A DNA stretch of 64,000 bases. It comes from Periplaneta americana (Eukaryota; Arthropoda; Insecta; Blattodea; Blattidae). This document shows, in pieces, positions 43,621 through 54,719 of the stretch. The position numbers and the translations under genes are program-made. The first letter of the stretch is position 1, and each line of letters opens with the position of its first letter. The stretch lies in assembly GCF_040183065.1 (NCBI RefSeq), contig NC_091124.1, positions 70,255,001 through 70,319,000 on the forward strand, written 5' to 3'. The notes under the pieces were generated by a model. It saw nothing but the letters and a program-made list of their open reading frames with translations, did not search any database and was not told the DNA's origin.

Positions 43621-44740
43621 TTCTAGGTACATCAACGATACTGTAATTTTTTTTCTACATTATATACAGGGAGATTATTGTACTGCGGGACTCCACTCCG
43701 TCGCTCGCGCGGCATTCGCCGGTAACTTATCAGCGTCTGCCTTGCATTTCATACGCGCTCCATTCCACAACGTAATAACCTCCCGTTACTTAAAATTTGT
43801 ACGAGGTGACATATATTTTTTTAGAAAAAGTACATAACTAAAAAAAAAAAGTATCTGGATGACATGCGTGAAAATTTGTAGCATGTAGGCCTATATATAT
43901 CATATGTAGAATATGTGTACCAAAAATGAACCAACTAGCTCAAAACCTACATAAGTTATAGGTATCCTACAAGCAAAACTCAGCTCGCGTCGCGCATGCT
44001 ATACCCCTCTTACCCACCTACAGTAGGCTTGAGAGCATGCTGGGAACGGGAGCAAACGTCATCTGCGCGAGACAGTCAAGCCCGCTGGTTTCTGCGCACT
44101 AGGTTCTCCTTGTTGGATGCCTATAGAAATTTCACCAATCTCCTCCCTTAAGTTACTCTAAGTCGCAAGCCTAGCTCGGCATTAAGTTTATTTCAGTATT
44201 TTGTCTTCAAAAAGACCAAAGCATATAATCCATACCCGCATAAGAATGTTGATACAAATTTTATTGTGTTGTACAGTCATTCCGAAAACATCGGAATACA
44301 TGATCATCACGAATTTTGTGCTAGAATCAGACTATTTCTAACAGCTCGTTTTTTTCTTAGACGGACGAAGCAGTTTCTATCACAAAGAAGGAGTTTTCAT
44401 CCAATTATTTTTTCATTGCAAGAAGGAACCTATTCCTTTAATTTTAATGTTAATGAATCAAGATGTTCAGCTGTATTTCCAGAGATATCGGACAAAAGTC
44501 CATCATTTTTTGCTAGAAATGACACAGAGTGGCAAATGAATCGAATTCTCGATCGTCAACTCTGTAGTGCTCGGGAAAAGTGGCACAAGTTAAAAATGTT
44601 AATTTTACAGGAGAAGGAAAAACATTGTCTTCGCACTGGTTTATGTCAATTTGATTTTCTTCGGTATGAATTATTGTAATAGGAGAAATACTTATGTCTC
44701 TTTTCCCAAGCCAGCAGATGTTCCGTAAGGTGTCAATAAA
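43621..44740. other. Unassigned DNA, no gene supported
   Basis: A 137-codon plus-strand frame (44266-44679) has no domain I recognise and no supporting context, and lies next to a hAT fragment. I do not call it a gene. Confidence 0.4.
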
Positions 44741-44935
44741 TTAGTAAAAAATGTTTGTGGAAACTGACATGCCACTTTTCCCAAGCATTGCATAACTCTG
44801 AACATAAGTTTGTAATTTCTTTATCGTTGCTTCAGTATTATTTTGAACGGTGAATACCGCTAAAATTGGACCCTGAAGACTTAACTTTAGAAAACCAGAA
44901 GTATCAGAAAAGTAGGCAAGTCTTGCAACCCACAA
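44741..44935 (-). pseudogene. hAT transposase fragment (ZBED5/GTF2IRD2-like)
   Basis: The minus-strand frame reads WVARLAYFSDTSGFLKLSLQ, GPILAVFTVQNNTEATIKKL. This is the 'W...LAYL.DIF..LN.LNLSLQG....F.....(E)A..KKL' segment found in the C-terminal half of ZBED5- and GTF2IRD2-like hAT transposases. About 60 codons survive. Confidence 0.5.
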
Positions 44936-45668
44936 GAGGTCCCATATACTATCTCATTTCTGTTAAACCGTGTCTTAAAAATCTAATATCAGCCATGCCC
45001 AACAAGAGAAATGCAGGGGAAAGAGCAAATTTCTGCTCTGGGTGTAATCTCGGAGCAAAGCTGACGTAGGCGCTGGAGTTATTGGCTTTCAGTTACAGAT
45101 TTATGCACAGGTACATATGATCAATATTACATAAAAATCTGGACTCTATTAATCATCAGGGAAGACAGTCTGATCTCGCCAATGTTGACGATAACCACAA
45201 CGATGAATGTATTCAACATTTTCTCCTATTAAAAATAAAGGAAGTAAGTGGAGTTTCTCTAAGAAAGTCAATAAACATAAGAAGTATAGAGATGGGCGGG
45301 AGCTGCAAGTATTCCGCTACTGCGACTATCTCACTGACTTGCGAGTGAAAGCCAATGAGGTGTCGCGAAGAACGCGACCAGGGCGACTACATGGTATTTG
45401 CATTAAGTACCTCCTTTTGTGTACAGCGAGAATTAGCACACTTGATGGCAAATTACCTATAACACCGAGCGCTTACACAGTTCGTGTGTCTTTTGATGAC
45501 GTCAATGGAAAGAAACCCTCTTGAAGAACACTTTCTAGTGTACACAGGTAGCTATGACCGCATTGGCTGTTGATAAGTACAGCTTTCAGGTGTGCTGCTA
45601 GTAACCTGCGTACCACCTACAGACTTGCGTATTGTAACCACTGCCATTCCTTGCCTCTCAATACCTTT
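44936..45668. other. Unassigned DNA, no gene seen
   Basis: Short frames only, none with a recognisable domain. Confidence 0.4.
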
Positions 45669-45744
45669 CACTAACAATAATACGAGTTGTACTATGCTTT
45701 GGATTACTGGTGGAGGACAGGAAAACCTAAGCACATTTAGGCTA

Positions 45745-45996
45745 GCCACCGGCGTTGCTCAGTCGGTTAAGGCGCTTGCCTGCCGGTCTGAAGTTGCGCT
45801 CGGGCCCGGGTTCGATCCCCGCTTGGGCTGATTACCTGGTTGGGTTTTCCCCGAGGTTTTCCCCAACTGTAAAGTGAATGCCAGGTAATCTATGGCGAAT
45901 CCTCGGCCTCATCTCGCCAAATACCATCTCGCTATCACCAATCTCATCAACACTAAATAACCTCGTAGTTGATACAGCGTCGTTAAACTAAAAAAC
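45745..45996 (+). mobile_element. tRNA-derived SINE (family 2), array unit 1
   Basis: Head GCCACCGGCGTTGCTCAGTC (A-box), B-box GGGTTCGATCCCC near 45809-45821, body with GATTACCTGGTTGGG and CCTCGGCCTCATCTCGCCAA, tail GATACAGCGTCGTTAAA. Confidence 0.92.
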
Positions 45997-46076
45997 CTTT
46001 CATTAACAACAATAAGAATAGTACTATGCTTTGGATTATTGGAGGAGGACAGGAAAACCTAAGCACATTTAGGCTA

Positions 46077-46330
46077 GCCACCGGCGTGCCTCAGTCGGTT
46101 AAGGCGCTTGCCTGCCGGTCTGAAGTTGCGCTCGGGCCCGGGTTCGATCCCCACTTGGGCTGATTACCTGGTTGGGTTTTTTCCGAGGTTTTCCCCAACG
46201 TTAAGGTGAATGCCAGGTGATCTATGGCGAATCCTCGGCCTCATCTCGCCAAATAACATCTCTCTATCACCAATCTCATCGACGCTAAATATCCTCGTAG
46301 TTGATACAGCATCGTTAAATAACCAAATTA
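46077..46330 (+). mobile_element. tRNA-derived SINE (family 2), array unit 2
   Basis: Same structure as unit 1. The B-box GGTTCGATCCCC is intact near 46142-46153, and the tail ends GCATCGTTAAATAACC. Confidence 0.92.
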
Positions 46331-46411
46331 AAAAAAACTTTCCTTAATAAGAATAATACTATGCTTTAGATTACTGGTGGAGGACAGGAAAACCTAAGCA
46401 CAAATAGGCTA

Positions 46412-46650
46412 GCCACCGGCGTGGCTCAGTTGGTTAAGGCGCTTGCCTGCCGGTCTGAAGTTGCGCTCGGGCCCGGGTTCGATCCCCGCTTGGACTGATT
46501 ACCTGGTTGGGTTTTCCCCGAGGTTTTCCCCAACTGTAAGGTGAATGCCAGGTAATCTATGGCAAATCCTCGGCCTCATCTCGCCAAATACCATCTCGCT
46601 ATCACCAATCTCATCGACGCTAAATAACCTCGTCGTTAATCAACTAAAAA
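46412..46650 (+). mobile_element. tRNA-derived SINE (family 2), array unit 3
   Basis: Same head and boxes. The 3' end is shortened (CCTCGTCGTTAATCAAC), lacking the GTAGTTGATACAG segment. Confidence 0.9.
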
Positions 46651-46793
46651 AGTTTAGGCTGCTAATATGAACTCATTGTACTATCTCCAAATTTTGACGC
46701 AGGCGAGAAATGGTCGGTAAATTCTGAACGTAGCTCTCTCATTCAATGACAGGCTGATCGGATTTCAGTCAACATAGTAACGCACTGGAAACA

Positions 46794-46845
<52 letters not shown>

Positions 46846-46847
46846 GT
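46794..46847. repeat. (TAA)n microsatellite
   Basis: About 17 units followed by TAGTATTTC. Confidence 0.97.
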
Positions 46848-47220
46848 ATTTCAGAGACAAAGTTACTTAATGTCCCTTAAATCTACGACCCGGTCCCAGT
46901 TTCTCTACCCCTCTGAAAACAGAAAACAGCTGTTCGAAGAAAATCGTCTTTAAGAATTCCTCGTCTTTACGTCATGGATTTGAACTCTCAAAATTTAGAC
47001 TCACTAGACACCGGGATCTTAGTCCATACTCTTTGAGGTTGAGTACGGAGTTTGTGCAATGAGCCAAATGACTTGTGAAACAAAGATTTATTAGAAGGTA
47101 ATATAAAAAGATAGGAAAGACAGACTTCCTACACATCGAACTCTTTAGTCATCGAAAAGTACCCTGATTTTATATTTAAATCGTGGCTACTATTTCCTCT
47201 ACAAACCAATATAATGAAGA
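46848..47220. other. Unassigned DNA, no gene seen
   Basis: No repeat or coding signal recognised. Confidence 0.4.
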
Positions 47221-48045
47221 ATAATTTCAATAATTTCAAGGGAAAAATTGTTGCGGGGCCGGGTATCGATCTCGGGACCTCTGGTTGAACGTACCAGCGC
47301 TCTACCAACTGAGCTACCCGGGAACTTCACCCGACACCGTCTCAACTTTTCCCTTTACATCCACACAACTCGCGTGGACTGACGAAACCCCAGAGACTCA
47401 CATCGAGTGCACACAATCTCTGTCTGATTTGAAATTGAGGACCGTTTTTGCAAAACTTGCTAACTGCAAAATTTACAAAATTGAGATTTTGATGGATTCG
47501 TTAACATAACGCAGGTCTCTACATGATGTTCAAAGCGTCTTAGTAAAATTGGGTTATTTCTCTTTACTGTAGTATGTCAAAGTATGATCGTTTTTTCAAA
47601 ACTTGCTTTTTGCTATAAGTGAGAGTAACAGCAAAACTTGCTTACTATAGTGTTTTGTCTCTCCTGTAAAATTTAGTTTTTTTCAGTTAGCAAGTTTTGC
47701 AAAAACGGTCCTCAATTGTGGTTTTCTGTTAACGTACACAGTGACGTATATATTATGCAAATCTAGTCTTTAGGTAAAGCTCCCTGTAAAGCAGATTTGA
47801 ATAATTTCAAGGGTAAAATTGTTGCGGGTTGAACGTACCAACGCTCTACCAACTGAGCTACCCGGGAACTCCACCCGACACCGTCTCAACTTTTCCCTTT
47901 TATATCCACACAACTCGCGTGGGCTGACGAAACGCCAGAGACCCACATCGAGTGCACACAATCTCTGTGTGACTTGGAATTGTGGTTTTCTGTTAACGTA
48001 CACAGTGACGTATATATTATGCAAATCTAGTCTTTCAGGTAAAGC
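47221..48045 (-). repeat. Two tandem copies of a tRNA-headed repeat
   Basis: On the minus strand each copy carries a tRNA-like head (GGGTAGCTCAGTTGGTAGAG is the A-box). Copy 1 (about 47221-47765, with a MITE inside) has a B-box region GAGATCGATACCCGGCC. Copy 2 (about 47797-48045) lacks about 30 bp including that B-box. Both end in the same GTACACAGTGACGTATAT and GCAAATCTAGTCTTT segment. Confidence 0.85.
47436..47714. mobile_element. 279-bp MITE with 31-bp perfect TIRs
   Basis: Ends TGAGGACCGTTTTTGCAAAA at 47436 and its exact inverse ending at 47714, perfect for 31 bp. The sister copy at about 47976 reads GGAATTGTGG uninterrupted. It therefore shows the empty site, and the duplication is AT (element starting TGAGG) or AATTG (element starting AGGAC). 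Superfamily unassigned; no coding. Confidence 0.92.
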
Positions 48046-48318
48046 TGGTGACATTGTAGACGCCTCTTGTGTTCTAAAATTCTAATAGCCACTTATAAAT
48101 GAAACATATAGCGACATTAGGACACGTCATAATGATTATCACGAAATCATAAGCATGAACATAACCAATGTAAGTGTAAACGGAAATGTATACAGTAGAA
48201 AATAAGGATACAAATAATTTTCTTTTTTTTTTTAGGGCATGACGGAGCGAATCAACGAAAACATTAACAAAATTAAATTCAAATAACATTTCCGGTACTA
48301 AATTATGATTAAACAAGA

Positions 48319-48700
48319 TATGAGTCGAGGGGAACTGAACGTGAGTTATGTTATTGCTTTGGAAATCGTAAAATCATTTAAGTGCTATAATGAACGAGAG
48401 TTCATTAAAACATGTCTGAATAAAGTTGCTAACATTATTTGTCCCGAATGATCTGGTGTTTTTAAGAGTTTGAAATTACCCATACGGAAAATACTACAAA
48501 GGAGGATGAGGGATATTGAAACACTACCTGAATGAGAAATAAAACCAAAGATGCATGAAATTGTGGTTTAATCTCTCGCTTTAGGTGCAAACACAGATAT
48601 TGATACAGTAGAATTGGTAATATCCATCCGCGGAATTAGGAAGGATCTCTCTTTATAATAATATTTGCTCGATGTCATTGCACTTAACGGAAATACGACA
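48319..48700 (+). pseudogene. hAT transposase fragment (GTF2IRD2-like)
   Basis: The frame reads SYVIALEIVKSFKCYNEREF, IKTCLNKVANIICPE-stop, then LKLPIRKILQRRMRDIETLP, IEMHEI/KMHEIVV, and GANTDIDTVELVISIRGIRK. This follows 'S..IA..I...(KPF)..GEFIK.CL...A...CPEK...F....LS..T..RRIE..S......L' through 'A.DEST(D)....QL.IFIRG' of ZBED5/GTF2IRD2-type hAT transposases, around the first catalytic Asp (DIDTVEL). Stops and frameshifts make it dead. Confidence 0.6.
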
Positions 48701-49457
48701 AAGAAGAGTTATTCCAAGCATGAAGAAAATATATAGAAGAAATGTATCTGAACATAAAGCAACTAGTATCTGTAGTAACAGACGGAAATCGAAATATTAC
48801 TTTAAAAATATTTACTAGGTGGACCAACGTGTTACTGAGCTGGAATTGAGTGAGGACATAAATAATGTTTCCACTGTAGACCTATAACACACCAGACTGA
48901 CTTAGATTTATTTAAAATGCTCTCTATAGAAAAATATATTTAGTCCTATCTTAGGTCACCTGCCACTACCCTACATAGCTGCTATGTTTGGCTCTACATT
49001 CAGTATATTTCCAAATCGTGACTAACAGACGAAAATTTACGAGTTGTATTAAGAGTCGCAAATTGTGACGTATTTTCCTAGCTTCTTGTGGCACAGTAAA
49101 AATTAAGGTAAAATAAAATATAACCTGTCAATCTATAAATAATTATTGTGTAGTCTACGTCAATCGCCAGTCCGCCAATGGAATCCGAATGGTGTGCTCT
49201 ATACTCCTCGATTCATATGTATTGTGGCTTGCATCCAGTGATGTCATCGTGAGTACAAATTTGCCGACGGCTGCTCTAAATATATCTCTATTTGTTTCTG
49301 TAGTCTTGAATGTTTACATTTAATGAATTTATATTGAGTTCTTTTCTGATTCCTTCATTCTTGATCATATCTAACTTTCTACAGCCTTTTGTTCCTCTCA
49401 AGAACTTATCTATCTCAATATTTCAATAAATTAATAACTAAAAAAGGAATAAAATAA
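48701..49457. other. Decayed continuation of the hAT fragment, then unassigned
   Basis: No clear coding beyond about 48850. Confidence 0.35.
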
Positions 49458-49469
49458 GGTTCAGTTTAT

Positions 49470-49734
49470 TTTATTATTTTTATTTTATTGGGTTATTTTA
49501 CGACTCTGTATCAACATCTAGGTTATTTAGCGTCTGAATGAAATGAAGGTGATAATGCCAGTGAAATGAGTCCAGGGTCGAGCACCGAAAGTTACCCAGC
49601 ATTTGCTCGTATTGGGTTGAGGGAAAACCCCGGAAAAACCTCAACCAGGTAACTTGCCCCGACCGGGATTCGAACCCGGGCCACCTGGTTTCGCGGCCAG
49701 ACGCGCTGACCGTTACTCCACAGGTGTGGACCAC
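49470..49734 (-). mobile_element. tRNA-derived SINE (family 1)
   Basis: Minus-strand head GTCCACACCTGTGGAGTAAC, A-box GGTCAGCGCGTCTGGCCGCG, B-box GGTTCGAATCCCGGTCGG. Exact 12-bp duplication GGTTCAGTTTAT at 49458-49469 and 49735-49746. The most complete copy here. Confidence 0.95.
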
Positions 49735-49967
49735 GGTTCAGTTTATGATTTAAAATAAAACCCTAACAAATTTACATTTTCAAAATAAATATCTGGTTAA
49801 TATCACCAATTGTATAAGGATTATTAATTTTGTTGTAACTTTAATTTGTGTACGTCACTTTCATCGTCATCGCGATTACCGTCATTGTATTATTCGCTAT
49901 CGTCATCATCCTTAATGTTCTCAACACTATCGTAATTTTCACCATTACCAAATGTGTCAATACAAAA

Positions 49968-50661
49968 GGGTTCTTTCCGATCTCTCATAACGAATTTGAA
50001 TGATGTCATGTGCGTCAGGAATCACATCGACAACTGAATTGCGGCGAAAGGTGACAGACCAGTAGTGAGTGATTTCATAATCAGAGTGCACGGTGTATCA
50101 CAATAGCAATGCCCAAGAAACTCGAGCCATTTTGGGAGGGATAAATAATAGCCTAACCCTTTCCGATGCCATGTACAGTTACGTGAAAATCATAGGAACC
50201 TGCAAAAAAAACGTGGTTTCGTTATTTCCGAGAAAGGCATCTTGTGTGTACCTAATAAGACTGGCAAAGCTCGGATGGAATTAATTTCAGAATGGAAAAA
50301 GCAAGCAAATCCACCCCCGTCACAAGTCGCCGCACCCCACGAGATGATACAAATTAAATCCATTCGAGCTTTACCAATCTCATTAAGTACACAGAAGATG
50401 CCTTTCTTGGAAATAACGAAACCTCGTTTATTGCAGGCTTCTTTTATTTTCACTTAACTGTACTTGGCATTGAACAGGGTCGTAATGTATCCCTCCCAAA
50501 AAGGCTCGATTTTCTTGGGAATTTCTGCTGTGACTCGCCATGCACTCTGACTATGAGATCACTCACTACTGGTCTGTCACCTCGCGCCACAGTTCAGCTG
50601 TAGTGTGACTCCTGACGCACATGATGTCATTCAAATTCGTTATCAGAGATCGGAAACAACC
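49968..50661. mobile_element. Large foldback element with arms of over 300 bp
   Basis: The left arm (about 49968-50300; starts GGGTTCTTTCCGATCTCTCA) and right arm (about 50340-50661, its inverse) mirror each other, with a short centre near 50310. ACGAATTTGAATGA, GTGCGTCAGGA and GGTGACAGACCAGTAGTGAG are shared. Both strands carry similar short frames because of the symmetry, so none is meaningful. Superfamily unknown. Confidence 0.88.
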
Positions 50662-51177
50662 CTGTAGGCGTACTTTTAGATGTACACGCTAACATACCTC
50701 TTCCATGATCTCCAAATAATATCATTATAGCGTTTGTGCAGTTCATAGAATGTCAATAATCTACATTAATGCACATGTGTAACTAATTTTTAACGCAGGC
50801 TTCTCAAGAATCAAATTTCCCAAGATAGATCACACCAAAGCCTTGGTTTAAAAGTAAGGTAGACGTGTTAAATTTAGGACGGCTGTCAGATTTATTTCTC
50901 CAAGGAGATGGATGAGCTTGTTTGGATCCCGGCAAACCGCACTGAAACAATAATATACAGAGCAGTGACTGCAGATGTTCTTCCGTTATTTATTTATCGC
51001 TGTCGCCCATTACGCAGTTCCAACTGAGAGACTGGAGTTGCTAGAATGAACACTGCAGTTGTCAATGAGGGGGAAGTAATCACATCCTTTATTCGAAATA
51101 CATATCAATCTATGAACAGAAACTAACACGAAATACGTCAGGATCGAAATTCGAAGTTACTAAAAACTGTCCTTATA
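50662..51177. other. Unassigned DNA, no gene seen
   Basis: Nothing recognised. Confidence 0.4.
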
Positions 51178-51606
51178 CCGGGACATCATTTTATTTTTAC
51201 TAACATTTCTAATATTAACCTGGTTATACCTTTGGATTAACGGTTGAGAACCGGAAACATTGTTCGGTACCCCCTTTCATGACCAGAGTTTGATGATACT
51301 AGCGTAAAATACAAACAAATCACTTTACTAAATGTAGAAGGGAAGAAAAGTACTTCATCCATTTACATAAACTAGGAAATATCACGATTTTGAGTTTGAT
51401 AATTTTCATTAGGTTTTTCTTTCATCAAAATACAGTACAGTATTCACAGTAAGTGTTTTTACTCGCGAACTGAGCTATCCCTGCGGACGTATTCATTATG
51501 CAGTGTATATTATACTGTCTACAGCACATTAGCGTACAATATAGAGAGTGAATTTAAATTGAAAAAATAATCATAATATGGATATTTAAACACATTTCTG
51601 AAAATG

Positions 51607-52695
51607 GTGGACTCTGTAAATTTTGACCTGCTCACCCTTAAATTGAGAAATCTGCATTTGTCAGAGACTGCTGTGAGTTGGTTCGAATCCTACTTACGGG
51701 AAAGACAACAATGTGTTGTATCCGGGAATCGAAGCTCTTCCTGGCTTAACATAACATCAGGTATACCACAGGGTTCGGTACTCGGACCATTGTTGTTCAC
51801 AATATATGTCAATGATATTACATCTCTTGTAAGGCATTGTAACTATCACTTGTATGCTGACGATCTTCAACGCTACATCTCTTCCCGCTTAGACCGAATA
51901 AATGACGCTATAGATAAATTGAACGAAGACATTGACTCGATTGTGACATGGACAAAGAAATTCCATCTTAATATCAATCCTGGAAAGACACAAGCAATTA
52001 TATTAGGAAACAAACGGCAAACCGACGCTGTAAAGCACCTCGACATTTCCTCCGTTAAAGTAAGTAGGCTACAGTGCATATCCCTTTCAGTTCTTCGGTA
52101 AAAAATCTTGGCATTCACATGAATAATAATCTCAACTAGGACATGCAAATCACAGAAACCTGCAGAAAAGTATATTCTATTATCCATGTGCTAAAAAGGA
52201 TAAATGTTCATCTTCCCTCTTGCTTAAAAAAAGTCCCTTGTATTTCCCTATTTTGACTATGCTGACATTTTACTGACTGACCTTTCCAGCGACAACAAAA
52301 CGAAACTTCAACGTGCTCATAACTTGTGTGTACGTTTTGTAAGCAATGTTCGTAAATATGATCATATTACCCCATCCCTGGAAACAATAGGTTGGCTTAA
52401 ACTAGATAAGAAAAAAAATTTACATTCACTTCTACTTCTCTTCGAAATCTTGAACTCTTCTATTCCTTCGTACCTGTCGTCTCGCTTCACTTACCTTTCT
52501 TCCCACCACAATCTGTACACACGCTCTCGCCATGAAACAATACTAACAGTACCATCCCATCGCACCTCCTCATACTCATCCTCTTTCACAATAGCCCTGC
52601 CAAGACTCTGGAATTCGTTACCTGCTAGCATCAAGGACTGTCGAAATAAAATTGAATTCAAACGCAAACTTACTAGGCACTTGGCCAGTAATTGA
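51607..52695 (+). pseudogene. LINE reverse-transcriptase pseudogene, CR1/Jockey-like
   Basis: The first part (to 52101) reads DSVNFDLLTLKLRNLHLSET, ESYLRERQQCVVSGNRSSSW, ITSGIPQGSVLGPLLFTIYV and YHLYADDLQRYISSR (catalytic Y-A-D-D), then TKKFHLNINPGKTQAIILGN. Frameshifts and stops occur at about 52101-52330. The second part (52324-52695) reads NLCVRFVSNVRKYDHITPSL, LFEILNSSIPSYLSSRFTYL and LPRLWNSLPASIKDCRNKIE, the usual C-terminus. Fingers and endonuclease are absent through 5' truncation. The apparent start codon ATGGTG belongs to the MITE. Confidence 0.82.
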
Positions 52696-53040
52696 GACTC
52701 GTTCAGACATGGTTTCTTGTAAATAGTTCTCTTAATCTATCCAAAATTTTTCAATATCCGGTAATTTCATTACTATAGATTTTTGTTATTGTAGGTTTAA
52801 TTTGTAATTCAGTAAATACAAAAATATTCTTTGTTCTTAACTTCTATGATAAAATGTCTAGCTTTCATTAATCAGGTAATCTTGTCGTACTTTATTTTTA
52901 TTGTAATTTTAATTGTAAATTTAATGTTAATTGTAATTTTATTGTTCATATTATAGTTGTAATCCCCTGGTAGAGGGACAGAGAAGGCCTGACGGCTTTA
53001 TCTCTACCAGGTTAAATAAACAAATACTAAATAAATACTA
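51607..53040 (+). mobile_element. 5'-truncated LINE inserted in the MITE
   Basis: Carries the C-terminal half of a reverse transcriptase, then a 3' untranslated part ending GAAGGCCTGACGGCTTTATC, TCTACCAGGTTAAATAAACA and an AAATACTAAATAAAT tail. CR1/Jockey-like by general appearance. Perfect target duplications were not found, and a short target deletion is likely. Confidence 0.82.
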
Positions 53041-53734
53041 AATCATTTCAGTTCTTTTGTGCATATTTTCGCACTATAGACTATTGTACCTAATTCCAAT
53101 TACCAGTTTCGTCCTTCGTACCAGTAACTCATGTTGAAATAATTCTGTAACTACTCTATAAAGGAGTACCTTACGTACTGTAAATTCATCTTCACTTCTG
53201 CCAGATCCGAAAAGATAAAACTACTCAGACATGCTATCTACTGTCCGTCCAAATGATTATGTCGCAGGATCGTAGAAATGGGGGAAATCACGTGACAGTT
53301 AATTACTTAACGAAGCCTTTTTGTTAAGTTATTTTAAACAGTTGTATAATATTGCGTAGACGTCCAATTCCTAACAGAAAATGTTTTCAGAAAAACAGCC
53401 CAACCACTAGTCTTTACAGTGGGGCGTGCAGAAGCGGGTGGGGGAAACCGGGATGTGACGTAAGCAAACGGACGCACAGTATCTGTGCCAAAATATTATT
53501 CAATATTTGAAGCTCTTTCTTCACTGGAAAACGCGACCATATTTCTGGAACGTACTATACTCACTAACTCAATACTGTTTACTATGACCGTAAGGCGACT
53601 TTGACTGTATATGCGGCATTGGTTCTGTGTGGAGGACGGTTGAACTTCATTAGTAGAAGAAATGGGTGGGAAGTGCATTAAAAAAAACTCAGGTACGATA
53701 ATAACTGAAGTAAAAATAAAATGACTTCCCTATA

Positions 53735-54200
53735 GTATTATAAATTATTAATATACAGTAAGTATATACCGCATAATTCTTTTAAAATACGTACTATAGT
53801 ATGTCTGGTGGTTTGATAGTACTTGGTAGTAAGTAATATACGCTAAATCCTATTACTTAGTCGTCCTTATAAAATACATTTCTTTCAGAAGGAACTCAAA
53901 GCTGAATATTATCCAGCGTCGAAGATTACGGCAGCAGATGTGAGTTATATCTTGTCCCTAAATGAACTGCCGAAAATTGAGCCGAAAACGAAATAGAGTA
54001 GACTCGAACGAGTGCGAGAATGCAGGAGAAGTACAAAGGCAATTATTTCTAATCTCTCTTCTGCAATTCAGTTACAAAGCACAGTGTGTCCGACTTAAAC
54101 GCATAACATTTCATTATTTTATTACTTGAAAAGTATTGTTGATATTTACACTCTGTTTACTTCTAAGAGTAGGGTAACTCAAAAATATGCTTTAACATAC
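53735..54200. other. Unassigned DNA right of the MITE
   Basis: No gene seen. 54165-54200 probably belongs to the 3' flank of the transposase remnant that follows. Confidence 0.4.
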
Positions 54201-54649
54201 TTAATACACCTCGACATGCGCATTATTAGTGGCGCGGAAGACGTCCAATCTGTATTCCACCTCTCCCCACGTGTTTTGCAGCATTGCAGGCGTAACATTT
54301 GCGATAGCTGCAACATTGCGATGGCGCAAATCTGGTTGATCACGAACCGGCGTCTGGTAAACATGATTCTTGACAAGCCCCCGCAGAACAAAATCGAGTG
54401 GCGTAATGTCTGGGCTTCTAGGGGGCCATGCAATCGAAGAACTACCTCTTCCAATCCAGCGTTGAGGGAACTCATTATCCAAGAAATCTCTCACAATATC
54501 CGTATAATGGCATGGCGTCTCATCTTGTTGGAAGATCACGTTAGGAGGAAGTTGTGTCATAGCGTACAACTGCATCATGTATAGGTACGTATGCTCCGCG
54601 AAAAAGAATGGGCCTATGATTCTGTCCTTCAACAATGCGCGCGCGCACA

Positions 54650-54719
<70 letters not shown>

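Larger units (their letters stand above)
45669..46640 (+). repeat. Three tandem units of about 333 bp, each a SINE plus its flank
   Basis: Each unit has a leader (CTATGCTTTGGATTACTGG, then GAGGACAGGAAAACCTAAGC) followed by the same SINE. SINE starts are at 45745, 46077 and 46412, i.e. 332 and 335 bp apart. Because the non-SINE leader is repeated too, the array arose by segment duplication, not by three insertions. Confidence 0.92.
51178..53732. mobile_element. Tc1/mariner-type MITE (family 1, copy 2), host of a LINE
   Basis: Reverse-orientation relative of 2046-3136. The left end CCGGGACATCATTTTATTTT at 51178 has TA before it (51176-51177). The right end is the inverse of a damaged AGGGAAGTCATTTTATTTTT near 53732, with TA at 53733-53734. 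The two halves, 51178-51606 and 53040-53732, align to copy 1, and a LINE occupies the gap. About 25 bp of copy 1 sequence is missing at the junction. Confidence 0.82.

Noticed and set aside
44266..44679. 137-codon frame on the plus strand
   Set aside because: No recognisable domain, no support from neighbours, and surrounding DNA is transposon remnant.
50190..50457. Opposing 87- and 71-codon frames with similar sequence
   Set aside because: They mirror each other because they lie in the arms of a palindrome.
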